From positions 2,416 to 17,754 of the forward strand of contig DHEJ01000018.1 in NCBI GenBank assembly GCA_002399815.1: 15,339 nucleotides of DNA. The letters are read 5' to 3'. This document shows, piece after piece, positions 1 through 6,660 of this stretch. Position 1 is the stretch's first letter; each line of letters begins with the position of its first letter. The translations under genes and the position numbers were made by a program. Under the pieces are notes generated by a model. That model worked only from the letters and a program-made list of their open reading frames with translations, ran no database searches and was not told where the DNA came from. Origin of the DNA: Acholeplasmataceae bacterium UBA4853 (GTDB lineage Bacteria; Bacillota_I; Bacilli_A; Acholeplasmatales; Acholeplasmataceae).

Positions 1-609
1 GATACGATTATTGTTGATATGACAACTTCTTCTCCAAACTTAGCAATGGATATTTATGAAAAAGCTTTAGGTTTAGGGATTAATGTATTAGATGCACCAG
101 TTACTGGTGGAGAGATTGGCGCTATTAAAGGTGAACTTTCTATTATGGTTGGTGGAAAAAAAGAAGTATATGAAAAAGCACTTCCAGTATTTCAAACATT
201 TGGTAAAACAATTCTATATGTTGGAAAAAGTGGTAATGGACAGTATACAAAGCTAGCGAATCAAATAGCTATAGCAGGAAATCTAGTAGGTGTTGTTGAA
301 AGCCTATATTTTGCAGGTAAAAAGAATTTAGATTTAAATTTAGTGCATCAAATTATGATGGGTGGTAGTGCAAGTTCTAATCAACTTTTAACCAATGGAT
401 TAAAAATGATTAAAAAAGACTATCAACCAGGGTTTTATATTAAACATTTCTTAAAGGATTTAACCTTAGCTATTGAAGCATCAGATGAACCACTTACTGT
501 TACAAATAAGGTCAAAGAAATGTTAGAAGAATTAGTTTCTAAAGGTTATGAAAATCTTGGTACTCAAGCATTAATCTTGTATTATTTAGATCAGTTTGTA
601 GCTATTTAG
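1..609 (+). CDS. 3-hydroxyisobutyrate/beta-hydroxyacid dehydrogenase family protein, 5' end missing
   Basis: The reading frame is open from base 1, so the gene begins upstream; 202 residues are visible and the N-terminal Rossmann GxGxxG motif is outside the window. The visible part fits the NAD(P)-dependent family of 3-hydroxyisobutyrate dehydrogenase, tartronate semialdehyde reductase and 6-phosphogluconate dehydrogenase-like enzymes. It starts in the IVDMTTSSP segment that closes the nucleotide domain. The substrate-binding DAPVTGG motif follows at fragment residues 31-37, and GNGQYTKLANQ, whose Lys (about residue 84) matches the catalytic lysine, comes next. The rest is the all-helical C-terminal domain. 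An ATG at 19 is internal to the family fold and is not the start. These enzymes reversibly oxidise small beta-hydroxyacids in the cytosol; the substrate cannot be told from the sequence. A 153-nt gap separates it from the next gene, so they are probably separate units. Confidence 0.85.
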   Translation, partial: DTIIVDMTTSSPNLAMDIYEKALGLGINVLDAPVTGGEIGAIKGELSIMVGGKKEVYEKALPVFQTFGKTILYVGKSGNGQYTKLANQIAIAGNLVGVVESLYFAGKKNLDLNLVHQIMMGGSASSNQLLTNGLKMIKKDYQPGFYIKHFLKDLTLAIEASDEPLTVTNKVKEMLEELVSKGYENLGTQALILYYLDQFVAI

Positions 610-762
610 TAAACGAATTAATCAGCATAATTTGGGTAAATTATCGTTAATAAGTTAAAAAATCTTACTTTCTTATACTTTATAGTATGAAAATATTTAT
701 TTATATGTTACACTTAATTTACAATATATTTTGATAATCAAAGTATTTTAAGGGAGAGACTT
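610..762. other. intergenic region upstream of the degV-marR unit
   Basis: This is 153 nt of very AT-rich DNA. It holds a 7-bp AT-only inverted repeat with a GGGT loop (627-644) without a T-tract, and a short ATACT/AGTAT inverted repeat (675-688). It also has -10-like hexamers TACAAT (720-725) and TATATT (725-730) without a convincing -35, and the TTTGATAATCAAA palindrome at 730-742. No small gene was recognised. A transcript starting from either -10-like box would begin inside or next to the palindrome. Confidence 0.5.
730..742. promoter_or_regulatory. candidate FabT-type operator palindrome
   Basis: TTTGATAATCAAA is a perfect inverted repeat of two 6-bp arms around a central A. It lies 20 bp before the degV start and just downstream of -10-like boxes at 720-730. 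From memory, FabT regulators of streptococci and lactococci bind sites of the TTTGA-N3-TCAAA type, and the regulator encoded two genes downstream is FabT-like. Binding here would overlap the probable transcription start, so repression of the degV-marR unit is the natural reading. The match and position are seen; the binding is inferred. Confidence 0.6.
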
Positions 763-1611
763 ATGAATAAGATTGCGATCGCATTATTATCCACTTCAGG
801 TGTGGATTATACAGATTTAGTAAATAAAGTAGAAACAATGAGATTAACTGTGTCTTTTGATGGTAAAGAGTATGTTGACCATACAGAAATTAAAGCAAAT
901 GATTTTTACCAGATGATGTTAGATAAACCAAATGCAGATATCCATACATCACAAGTTGCAACCGGAGAATTTCAATTATTATATGAAAGATTAAGAGATC
1001 AAGGATATAATCAAATTCTAGTTATCTCAATTTCTTCTAAGCTTAGTGGTACCTATCAAGGTGCTTTACTAGCAAAAGAGTTAGTAACAGGCGTTGAAGT
1101 TGAAATCGTTGATTCAAAAAGTGTATCCTTTGGTGAACTTGTTTTAGGTGCTAAGGCATTAGAACTTGTTAAAAAAGGCGTTTCTTTAAGAGAAATCGTC
1201 ATGGAATTAAATAAATTTAGAGAACATATTAAGATTTATGTTTTAGTAGATACTTTAAAGTATTTAGTTAAAAATGGACGTTTATCTGCAGCTGCTGGTC
1301 TAATTGGTTCACTGCTTAAAATTAAACCGTTATTAAAAGTAATGGAAGATGGATCTTTAAAACCGTATGAAAAGATTCGTACAACAACCAAAGCTCAAAA
1401 ACGTGTGATGGAAATACTACTTTCTGAAACCGAAGGTAAAGATGTGGAATATTATATTGCATATACAACAAATCTTGATAAGGCAGAACAATTTAAGGAA
1501 GAAATTGAGTCGTTAAGACCGAATGCTTCGGTTAAATTGATTCCATTAACACCAGTTGTTGGTGCGCATGCTGGTCCAGGAACAATTGGTTTAGGATACT
1601 GCATCAAATAA
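763..1611 (+). CDS. DegV family fatty acid-binding protein (FakB-like)
   Basis: The 282-residue product has the length and motif order of DegV/FakB proteins. These bind one fatty acid and present it to the kinase FakA, which makes acyl-phosphate for phospholipid synthesis. Visible motifs are HTSQ (61-64), the carboxylate-binding loop ISSKLSGTYQ (90-99), VDS (116-118), LKYLVKNGRL (165-174), IKPLL (187-191) and GAHAGPG (267-273), whose His matches the conserved His near the ligand head group. There is no signal peptide, so it is cytosolic. The ATG at 763 follows AGGGAGAG (751-758) at normal spacing. It is 11 nt upstream of the marR gene, whose Shine-Dalgarno overlaps this stop codon, so the two are co-transcribed. 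FakA is not in the window. Family assignment is strong; the bound fatty acid type is unknown. Confidence 0.9.
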   Translation: MNKIAIALLSTSGVDYTDLVNKVETMRLTVSFDGKEYVDHTEIKANDFYQMMLDKPNADIHTSQVATGEFQLLYERLRDQGYNQILVISISSKLSGTYQGALLAKELVTGVEVEIVDSKSVSFGELVLGAKALELVKKGVSLREIVMELNKFREHIKIYVLVDTLKYLVKNGRLSAAAGLIGSLLKIKPLLKVMEDGSLKPYEKIRTTTKAQKRVMEILLSETEGKDVEYYIAYTTNLDKAEQFKEEIESLRPNASVKLIPLTPVVGAHAGPGTIGLGYCIK

Positions 1612-1622
1612 GGAGGATTACT

Positions 1623-2060
1623 GTGGCAAAGTCAAAAGAAATCATCAATAGTTTATTAGTGGACGTATTCAATCATATATTAAGTATTGAGGAACGAAAG
1701 CTTAAAGAAGTTGGTGTAACACTATCGATGACAGAAGTGCATGTTTTAGAAGCCATCAGAAATACTGAAGTACCAACAATGGGTGAAATAGCGAAACGCT
1801 TAAGAGTTACACTTGGTACATTAACTACCTCTATTACTATTTTAGTAAGAAAAAAATATGTCTTTAGATACTCAGATGAGAAAGACCGTAGAAAAGTTTA
1901 TATTAAATTAACCGATACAGCAAAAGAAGTTTTAAGACTTCATGATGCATTTCATGATGAGATGATTGATGCTGTGTTTGCTGATTTAGAACTTGATAAA
2001 GACGAGGTATTAATGAAGTCTTTAGAAAACATTACGGACTATTTTAAGACTAAATATTAA
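1623..2060 (+). CDS. MarR family regulator, FabT-like
   Basis: The product is a 145-residue winged-helix protein of usual MarR length. A dimerising N-terminal helix (about 5-30) is followed by the HTH (about 51-80, with VTLGTLTTSI as recognition helix) and a wing carrying SDEKDRRKVYIKL (84-96). C-terminal dimerisation helices follow. Recalled streptococcal FabT sequences share the N-terminal pattern of IN, L, FN, IL, IEE, and also VTLGTxTTS and the RLHDAFH-like stretch (105-111). FabT represses fatty acid synthesis genes, with acyl-ACP as co-repressor. Pairing with a FakB-like gene and a TTTGA-N3-TCAAA palindrome upstream support a lipid role and autoregulation. The start is GTG 1623 behind AAGGAGG (1610-1616). 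The general family is certain; the FabT subgroup is inferred by eye and needs a tree. Confidence 0.85.
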   Translation: MAKSKEIINSLLVDVFNHILSIEERKLKEVGVTLSMTEVHVLEAIRNTEVPTMGEIAKRLRVTLGTLTTSITILVRKKYVFRYSDEKDRRKVYIKLTDTAKEVLRLHDAFHDEMIDAVFADLELDKDEVLMKSLENITDYFKTKY

Positions 2061-2071
2061 CCACTAAATAT

Positions 2072-2109
2072 AAAACATACCTTAATTTATAAACTAGGTA
2101 TGTTTTTTT
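2072..2109 (+). terminator. Rho-independent terminator after the marR gene
   Basis: AAAACATACCT (2072-2082) and AGGTATGTTTT (2096-2106) form a perfect 11-bp stem with a 13-nt loop, ending in a run of seven T (2103-2109). It begins 11 nt after the marR stop and ends the degV-marR unit. The A-run on the left means it could also work on the other strand, but no minus-strand gene converges here. Confidence 0.9.
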
Positions 2110-2159
2110 ATATACTGCTAAAAAAGTCCCAGGTTTTTGGTTCTATTTTAAGATATCTT

Positions 2160-2188
2160 TTGCAATATAAAGCCATGTTTAGTATAAT
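2160..2188 (+). promoter_or_regulatory. sigma-A-type promoter for the enzyme I-like gene
   Basis: TTGCAA (2160-2165) and a perfect TATAAT (2183-2188) are separated by 17 nt. Transcription would start near 2195, giving a leader of about 24 nt that just holds the AAGAGG ribosome binding site before GTG 2219. Together with the terminators on both sides this makes the downstream gene monocistronic. Confidence 0.75.
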
Positions 2189-2218
2189 CTTAAAGAATAA
2201 TTCAAGAAAGAGGTTATC

Positions 2219-3679
2219 GTGGATAATATAGGCAATCAATCCGTAATTTTCGGAAGGTATGAAGAAATGGATATGCTCGAACCATACCGAATAAGTAAGG
2301 AATCAAGGTATAAAATCTCCTATCAAATAGAATTAATGATTGAAGAGGAAATGAATAGTTTAAGAAAGAGATATAAGCATGGCTACTTAGCTATAGATAA
2401 CATGTTAGCACTTAATTTTGTAGCAGATGCTTTAGTAAGTTTTCATGATATTTTCTTCAAATATGTTGATCAAGATTATTTACTAGATCAAATATTTGAT
2501 AAAACCAAGAAAGAGATTTATTTAAATTATCAATCGGATCCTACCATAACTTCAGTTTTAAATCGGCTATGTTTAAAGATTGATGCACGAATTAGATTAC
2601 TTGATTTACATAAAAAAGATGTGACAATTCTTAAGGTAAAAAATGCTAGAATTCACCACTTATTAACCTTAAAAGACCATGTAAAAGCTGTTATTATGGA
2701 TAAAAAACCGAATTATTTATTACTGGATATATTGAATAAAAAGAACATTTTTTTATTAGTAACTGATAAGAAATTAGTGGGTGGAAGGTCATATTATATT
2801 CATGTCAATCAACGTAAAATATCATTAGATGAACCTGAAAAAGAGCTTCATTCGGTTGAATTAAATGGACAATCAGGACAGTTTTTATTAGGGTTAGAAA
2901 TCAATAATGATGAGCAAATCATTCAGTATAAACCGTTAAATCCTGGCTTTATCATGGTTGAACCTGAGAAGTCCTATTTGGATACAGATGGTATTGTTTT
3001 TCAAAAAATAAGAGAATCTTTTTACAAAAAACTATATCATACATATCCTGATACAGAAATCATTGTGACCTTACCAAAACTAGATATTCTAAAAGAGTAT
3101 CACCAAGTCTATGACGATTTCTTATTAGATGATGTGATGTATAAGAAACATTTTACGATGTATATGAAAGAAATTAATGCAATGTTTGTTTCAAATCATC
3201 CTAAATTAAGAATCAACTTATCCTTCATTTCTGATGACCACATGTTTAGTGAATTAAAGCGCGAAATTCAAAATGTGATCAAACATAAATTTAATCAAAA
3301 AGTGAACTTTGGACTTGGTGTTGATTTAGAAACTACACTCGAATATATTGAAGCATTTAAGAAATATAATTTTGTTGTTATTGATACGGAAAGATTATAT
3401 GAAGAACTTGACTATGAGGCTTCAGAACTGAATTTATTTACTAAAGATATTTCATCTTTAAACCAACGATTAAAGACCAAGTTTAAAGACATCTATATCA
3501 CGGGAGAATTGATTAATGATGGGAAGTATTTTACGAAATTAGTTTCTAGAGGATTTAAAAGATTTGTAGTTAGTTATCTTCAATTTCAATCTTACTTAAC
3601 GATTATAAAGAATTACCACGATACAAGAGGCAGATACTCTAAAATTCAACAAAATTGTAGTAATAATAACATTTCTTAA
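2219..3679 (+). CDS. PTS enzyme I (PtsI)-like protein with degenerate active sites; probable pseudoenzyme
   Basis: A 486-residue cytosolic protein without signal peptide or membrane segment. It is not an obvious family member, but its C-terminal third runs colinear with remembered PtsI. LRINLSFISDD (330-340) parallels LKIMFPMIA. VNFGLGVDLETT (362-373) parallels the GMMVEIPST segment, and NFVVIDTERL (384-393) parallels DFFSIGTNDL. IYITGELINDG (425-435) parallels the MCGEMAGD segment, followed by GFKRFVVS (445-452) like GLDEFSMS. Earlier, VKAVIMDKK (155-163) lies where the swivel GGRTSH motif belongs. The phosphorylated His (Leu here), the metal ligand Asp of GTNDL (Arg here) and the catalytic Cys (Thr here) are missing, so enzyme I chemistry is unlikely. 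Usual PtsI is about 570 residues. GTG 2219 follows AAGAGG. It has its own promoter and terminator. Role unknown; homology is inferred by eye. Confidence 0.5.
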   Translation: MDNIGNQSVIFGRYEEMDMLEPYRISKESRYKISYQIELMIEEEMNSLRKRYKHGYLAIDNMLALNFVADALVSFHDIFFKYVDQDYLLDQIFDKTKKEIYLNYQSDPTITSVLNRLCLKIDARIRLLDLHKKDVTILKVKNARIHHLLTLKDHVKAVIMDKKPNYLLLDILNKKNIFLLVTDKKLVGGRSYYIHVNQRKISLDEPEKELHSVELNGQSGQFLLGLEINNDEQIIQYKPLNPGFIMVEPEKSYLDTDGIVFQKIRESFYKKLYHTYPDTEIIVTLPKLDILKEYHQVYDDFLLDDVMYKKHFTMYMKEINAMFVSNHPKLRINLSFISDDHMFSELKREIQNVIKHKFNQKVNFGLGVDLETTLEYIEAFKKYNFVVIDTERLYEELDYEASELNLFTKDISSLNQRLKTKFKDIYITGELINDGKYFTKLVSRGFKRFVVSYLQFQSYLTIIKNYHDTRGRYSKIQQNCSNNNIS

Positions 3680-3691
3680 AACAAAATGACG

Positions 3692-3720
3692 AAAAGGCTT
3701 GAAATAAAAAGTCTTTTTTT
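3692..3720 (+). terminator. Rho-independent terminator after the enzyme I-like gene
   Basis: AAAAGGCTT (3692-3700) pairs with AAGTCTTTT (3709-3717), nine pairs including one G-U, around an 8-nt loop. The T-run continues to 3720. It starts 12 nt after the stop codon. The same bases carry the -35 box and spacer of the ribosomal operon promoter. Confidence 0.8.
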
Positions 3721-3727
3721 ATATAAT
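3699..3727 (+). promoter_or_regulatory. S10 operon promoter
   Basis: TTGAAA (3699-3704, five of six consensus bases) and a perfect TATAAT (3722-3727) are separated by exactly 17 nt. It is the best promoter in the window and the only clear one seen ahead of rpsJ. The -35 begins in the terminator stem and extends into its loop, and the T-tract lies in the spacer. The predicted start is near 3734. Confidence 0.85.
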
Positions 3728-3733
3728 TAAAAG

Positions 3734-3860
3734 GCTTGCGTACATACAAGTAAAGCGTTGATCTGGGAGGTTGTCGATACACGGATAGCCGTTGTCGGTG
3801 TGTAGGGTGTTCCCAGGGAGTAAAGTCTATGCAAGGATTATAGGCGAAAGGAGAATTAAA
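3734..3860 (+). promoter_or_regulatory. structured 5' leader of the S10 operon, candidate autoregulatory RNA element
   Basis: About 127 nt of untranslated RNA, visibly richer in G and C than its surroundings. CTGGGA (3763-3768) can pair with TCCCAG (3811-3816), enclosing ATACAC (3777-3782) against GTGTGT (3798-3803). A competing small hairpin ACGG-ATAG-CCGT (3781-3792) and an alternative GGG/CCC pairing (3805-3814) compete with these stems. A last hairpin, GTCTAT (3825-3830) with ATAGGC (3840-3845), ends one base before the AAAGGAG ribosome binding site (3847-3853). S10 operons are often controlled by a product, L4 in E. coli, acting on the leader. The pairings are seen; the regulatory role is inferred, and I do not recognise it as a named RNA family. 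Confidence 0.6.
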
Positions 3861-4169
3861 ATGGCAAAAGAAATTATCAAAATCAGTTTAAAAGCATACG
3901 ATCACAGATTAATTGATCAGGCTGCTAAGAAGATTGTTGAAAGTGTAGAAAAGACTGGTGCAACTGTACAAGGTCCAATTCCACTACCAACAAAGAAAGA
4001 AATCTTCACTGTGTTAAGAAGTCCTCACGTGAATAAAGACTCTCGTGAACAATTCGAAAGAAGAACACACAAAAGACTAATTCAAATCTTAGAACCAAAT
4101 TCAAAAACTATTGATGCGTTGATGAGAATTGATTTACCATCAGGTATCGACATCGTCCTTAAGAAATAA
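3861..4169 (+). CDS. rpsJ: 30S ribosomal protein S10
   Basis: First gene of the operon. The 102-residue product has exactly the usual S10 length and sequence: ISLKAYDHRLID near the N-terminus, TGATVQGPIPLPT (about 33-45), and HVNKDSREQFERRTHKR (about 56-72), the segment that forms the loop reaching the 30S head and includes the NusB/NusE contact surface. It ends with the DLPSGIDIVLK strand. S10 sits in the head of the small subunit near S3 and S14, and as NusE takes part in transcription antitermination. ATG 3861 is chosen because it follows AAAGGAG by 7 nt and gives the family N-terminus; the frame is open further upstream to a TTG at 3792, but that part is the leader. A 41-nt gap precedes rplC. 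Confidence 0.98.
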   Translation: MAKEIIKISLKAYDHRLIDQAAKKIVESVEKTGATVQGPIPLPTKKEIFTVLRSPHVNKDSREQFERRTHKRLIQILEPNSKTIDALMRIDLPSGIDIVLKK

Positions 4170-4210
4170 TTGATGTCAAAGGCTAAAAACAAAAAGAAAG
4201 AGGAAAAACA

Positions 4211-4849
4211 ATGGCCAAAGGAATCTTAGGTAAGAAAATTGGAATGACACAAATTTTCGATGAAAATGGTGTTTTAATTCCTGTCACTGTTGTTGATGTT
4301 GAAGGCAACGTCGTATTACAACAAAAGACTGTTGAAACAGACGGTTATGTTGCAACACAAGTTGGTTTTGAATCAAAACGTGAAAAATTAAGTAACAAGC
4401 CTGAATTAGGGCACGTGAAAAAAGCTAATACAGCACCTAAGCGCTTCGTAAAAGAAATTCGATTTGAAGTGCTTAATAATGATTTAGCAAGTTTAGCAGT
4501 TGGAACAGCAATCAAAGCTGACTTATTCCAACAAGGAGAAGATATTGACGTTACAGGTACTTCAAAAGGTAAAGGTTATGCGGGAGCAATCAAACGCCAT
4601 AATCAATCAAGAGGACCTATGACTCACGGATCGATGTACCACAGAGCACCAGGTTCTATGGGTGCAATTAAAGGTAATATGAAGGGCAAAAATCTTGCTG
4701 GTCATATGGGTGCCGAAACAAAGACTGTTCAAAACTTAAAGATTGTAGCAGTTGATGTTGAAAACGAATTACTATTAATCTCCGGTTCTGTACCAGGACC
4801 TAAAAAAGGTTATGTTGTAGTTAAGAGCGCTATTAAGAAAGGTAACTAA
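4211..4849 (+). CDS. rplC: 50S ribosomal protein L3
   Basis: The 212-residue protein begins with the family signature GILGKKIGMTQIFDENG (about 4-20). The central loop that reaches towards the peptidyl transferase centre is seen as TGTSKGKGYAGAIKRH (115-130) and THGSMYHRAPGSMG (138-151), followed by AGHMGAETKTVQNL (163-176) and a closing beta strand with SGSVPGPKKGYVVV (191-204). L3 binds 23S rRNA early and is needed for large-subunit assembly. Length and motifs are normal. The start ATG 4211 lies behind a modest AGAGG (4199-4203), the weaker site explaining nothing unusual. The next gene begins 11 nt after the stop. Confidence 0.98.
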   Translation: MAKGILGKKIGMTQIFDENGVLIPVTVVDVEGNVVLQQKTVETDGYVATQVGFESKREKLSNKPELGHVKKANTAPKRFVKEIRFEVLNNDLASLAVGTAIKADLFQQGEDIDVTGTSKGKGYAGAIKRHNQSRGPMTHGSMYHRAPGSMGAIKGNMKGKNLAGHMGAETKTVQNLKIVAVDVENELLLISGSVPGPKKGYVVVKSAIKKGN

Positions 4850-4860
4850 GGAGAATAATT

Positions 4861-5484
4861 ATGCCAACAATCAATTTATTCAATCAAGCTGGTGAAAAGA
4901 TTTCTGAAGTTGCTTTAAATGATGCAATCTTTGGAATCACACCAAATCAACAAGTGATTTATGATGTAGTTAATGCGCAACGTGCTGCATTAAGACAAGG
5001 AACACACAAAACAAAGACACGTGCTGAAGTTTCTGGTGGTGGTAAAAAACCATGGAGACAAAAAGGTACAGGTCGTGCACGTCAAGGTTCTATCCGTTCT
5101 CCACAATGGAGAGGTGGTGGAATTGCTTTTGGACCGGTTCCAAGAAGCTATGTTGTGAAAGTTAACCAAAAAGTTAAGCAATTAGCTTTAAAGAGTGCAC
5201 TTTCATACCACGCACAAGAAAATCAATTAGTTTTAGTTGATGCACTTCAAGTGAGTCAACCAAAAACAAAATTATTTGCTGAAATCTTAAATAACTTAAA
5301 ACTTACAGGTAAAACTTTAGTGTTAGTCGGTTCAATTGAAGAAAACTTATTACTTTCATCATCAAACCTACCAACTGCTCAATTAAGAGAAGTATCTCAA
5401 ACTTCTGTATATGAACTATTAAAGTTTAACAATGTGGTATTAACTCAAGATGCAGTGAAATACTATGAGGAGGTCTTAGGATAA
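4861..5484 (+). CDS. rplD: 50S ribosomal protein L4
   Basis: A 207-residue protein of normal length. The extended loop that lines the nascent peptide tunnel is clear: THKTKTRAEVSGGGKKPWRQ followed by KGTGRARQGSIRSPQWRGGG (about 48-87), then FGPVPRSY. A globular alpha/beta part follows, including TGKTLVLVGS (about 150-159). Besides its structural role, L4 is the regulator of the S10 operon in gamma-proteobacteria through the leader RNA, so it is one candidate ligand for the leader at 3734-3860; that is inference only. AAGGAG sits 8 nt before ATG 4861. The stop overlaps the rplW start as TAATG, and the rplW Shine-Dalgarno lies within the last codons of this gene. Confidence 0.98.
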   Translation: MPTINLFNQAGEKISEVALNDAIFGITPNQQVIYDVVNAQRAALRQGTHKTKTRAEVSGGGKKPWRQKGTGRARQGSIRSPQWRGGGIAFGPVPRSYVVKVNQKVKQLALKSALSYHAQENQLVLVDALQVSQPKTKLFAEILNNLKLTGKTLVLVGSIEENLLLSSSNLPTAQLREVSQTSVYELLKFNNVVLTQDAVKYYEEVLG

Positions 5485-5786
5485 TGGCTAAAATCGCTGA
5501 AACTAAGTACTATGAATTACTGCGTGCGCCGATTATTACTGAAAACTCAATGAAGTTAGTAGAATCAGCAAACAGATATACATTTAAAGTTCCTAAAACT
5601 GCTAATAAAGTAGAAATTAAAAAGGCAGTTGAAGCAATCTTTAGTGTGAATGTAATCAAGGTTAACACCATCAATGTATTACCAAAATATAAAAAAGTTG
5701 GTAAATACGAAGGTTTAAAATCAGGATACAAGAAAGCAATTGTCCAACTTAAAGAAGGACAAAAGATTCCTGCGTTTGCAGTGTAA
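5484..5786 (+). CDS. rplW: 50S ribosomal protein L23
   Basis: A 100-residue protein with the L23 core: LLRAPIITENSMKLVESANRYTF (about 13-35, the usual PxxTEKS-type start here reading PIITENS), then KAVEAIFSVNVIKVNTIN (about 47-64) and a basic stretch around KYKKVGKYEGLKSGYKKAIVQL. L23 stands at the exit of the peptide tunnel and is the docking site for trigger factor and the signal recognition particle. ATG 5484 shares its A with the rplD stop codon, and GAGGAGG (5467-5473) in the rplD end provides the ribosome binding site, so the two genes are probably translationally coupled. A 32-nt gap to rplB is longer than most gaps in this operon. Confidence 0.97.
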   Translation: MAKIAETKYYELLRAPIITENSMKLVESANRYTFKVPKTANKVEIKKAVEAIFSVNVIKVNTINVLPKYKKVGKYEGLKSGYKKAIVQLKEGQKIPAFAV

Positions 5787-5818
5787 TCATCTAGTGAAAG
5801 ATATAGGAGAATTAACTT

Positions 5819-6649
5819 ATGGCAGTTAAAATTTATAAAAGAACGACTAATGGTCGTCGTAATATGAGCGTGTTAACGTTCGATGAAATTACAACATCTA
5901 CTCCTGAAAAGTCACTGCTTGCGCCAATTAGTAAAACGGGTGGTCGTAACAATCAAGGTAAATTGACTGTTAGACACATCGGTGGTGGAGCGAAACGTAA
6001 GTATCGTATCGTTGACTTTAAACGTGATAAACAAGATGTAGTAGGAAAAGTGACATCTGTTGAATATGATCCAAACCGTTCAGCAAATATTGCATTAATT
6101 ACTTATTTAGATGGTGAAAAGAGATATATCTTAGCACCTAAAGGTTTAACAGTTGGACTTGAAGTAGTTTCTGGTTCAAATGTTGACATTAAAGTTGGTA
6201 ACTCATTACCAATTGCACATATTCCTGTTGGTACAGTTGTACATAACGTGGAATTAGCACCTGGTCGTGGTGGTCAAATTGCTAGAAGTGCGGGAACATC
6301 TGCTCAAATCTTAGGTCGTGAAGACAAATATGTCTTAGTACGTCTACAAAGTGGAGAAGTCCGTAAGATCTTAGGAACTTGCCGCGCAACAATTGGTGAA
6401 GTTGGTAACGAATCTCATGAATTAGTTAGAGTTGGTAAAGCTGGTAGAACACGTCATATGGGTATTAGACCTACAGTACGTGGATCAGTTATGAACCCGA
6501 ACGATCACCCACACGGTGGTGGTGAAGGTAAACAACCAATTGGTAGAAAACAACCAATGACTCCATGGGGTAAAAAAGGACGTGGCGTTAAGACACGTGA
6601 TAAGAAAAAAGCGTCTTCTAATATGATCGTTAGACGCAGAAACGCATAA
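5819..6649 (+). CDS. rplB: 50S ribosomal protein L2
   Basis: A 276-residue protein of normal length and one of the best conserved here. It shows the N-terminal KTGGRNNQGKLTVRHIGGGA (about 41-60), the SH3-like part with the IALITYLDGEKRYILAP pattern (about 91-107), HNVELAPGRGGQIARSAGT (about 142-160) and the rRNA-binding C-terminus with NPNDHPHGGGEGKQPIGR (about 226-243), which includes the conserved His important for peptidyl transfer, and PWGKKGRGVKTR. L2 binds 23S rRNA and bridges the two subunits. AGGAG (5805-5809) is 9 nt before ATG 5819. The rpsS gene starts 11 nt after the stop, with AAGGAGGG overlapping the stop codon. Confidence 0.99.
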   Translation: MAVKIYKRTTNGRRNMSVLTFDEITTSTPEKSLLAPISKTGGRNNQGKLTVRHIGGGAKRKYRIVDFKRDKQDVVGKVTSVEYDPNRSANIALITYLDGEKRYILAPKGLTVGLEVVSGSNVDIKVGNSLPIAHIPVGTVVHNVELAPGRGGQIARSAGTSAQILGREDKYVLVRLQSGEVRKILGTCRATIGEVGNESHELVRVGKAGRTRHMGIRPTVRGSVMNPNDHPHGGGEGKQPIGRKQPMTPWGKKGRGVKTRDKKKASSNMIVRRRNA

Positions 6650-6660
6650 GGAGGGAAAAC

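Noticed and set aside
627..644. Inverted repeat ATAATTT-GGGT-AAATTAT after the first gene, as a terminator
   Set aside because: The stem is only A-T pairs and no T-tract follows, so it is not a convincing terminator.
674..688. TATACT and TATAGT hexamers as a degV promoter
   Set aside because: No acceptable -35 at 16-18 nt, and the resulting start would be far from the operator palindrome; they sit in a small inverted repeat in very AT-rich DNA.
3792..3860. An in-frame TTG at 3792 would extend S10 by 23 residues
   Set aside because: The extension has no S10 similarity, no ribosome binding site, and lies in the structured leader. ATG 3861 has a good Shine-Dalgarno and gives the exact 102-residue family length.
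3734..3860. The S10 leader as a T-box, from its AGGGTGTTCCC stretch
   Set aside because: The T-box consensus AGGGTGGNACCGCG is not met, there is no terminator before rpsJ, and the operon encodes no amino acid or tRNA-charging gene.
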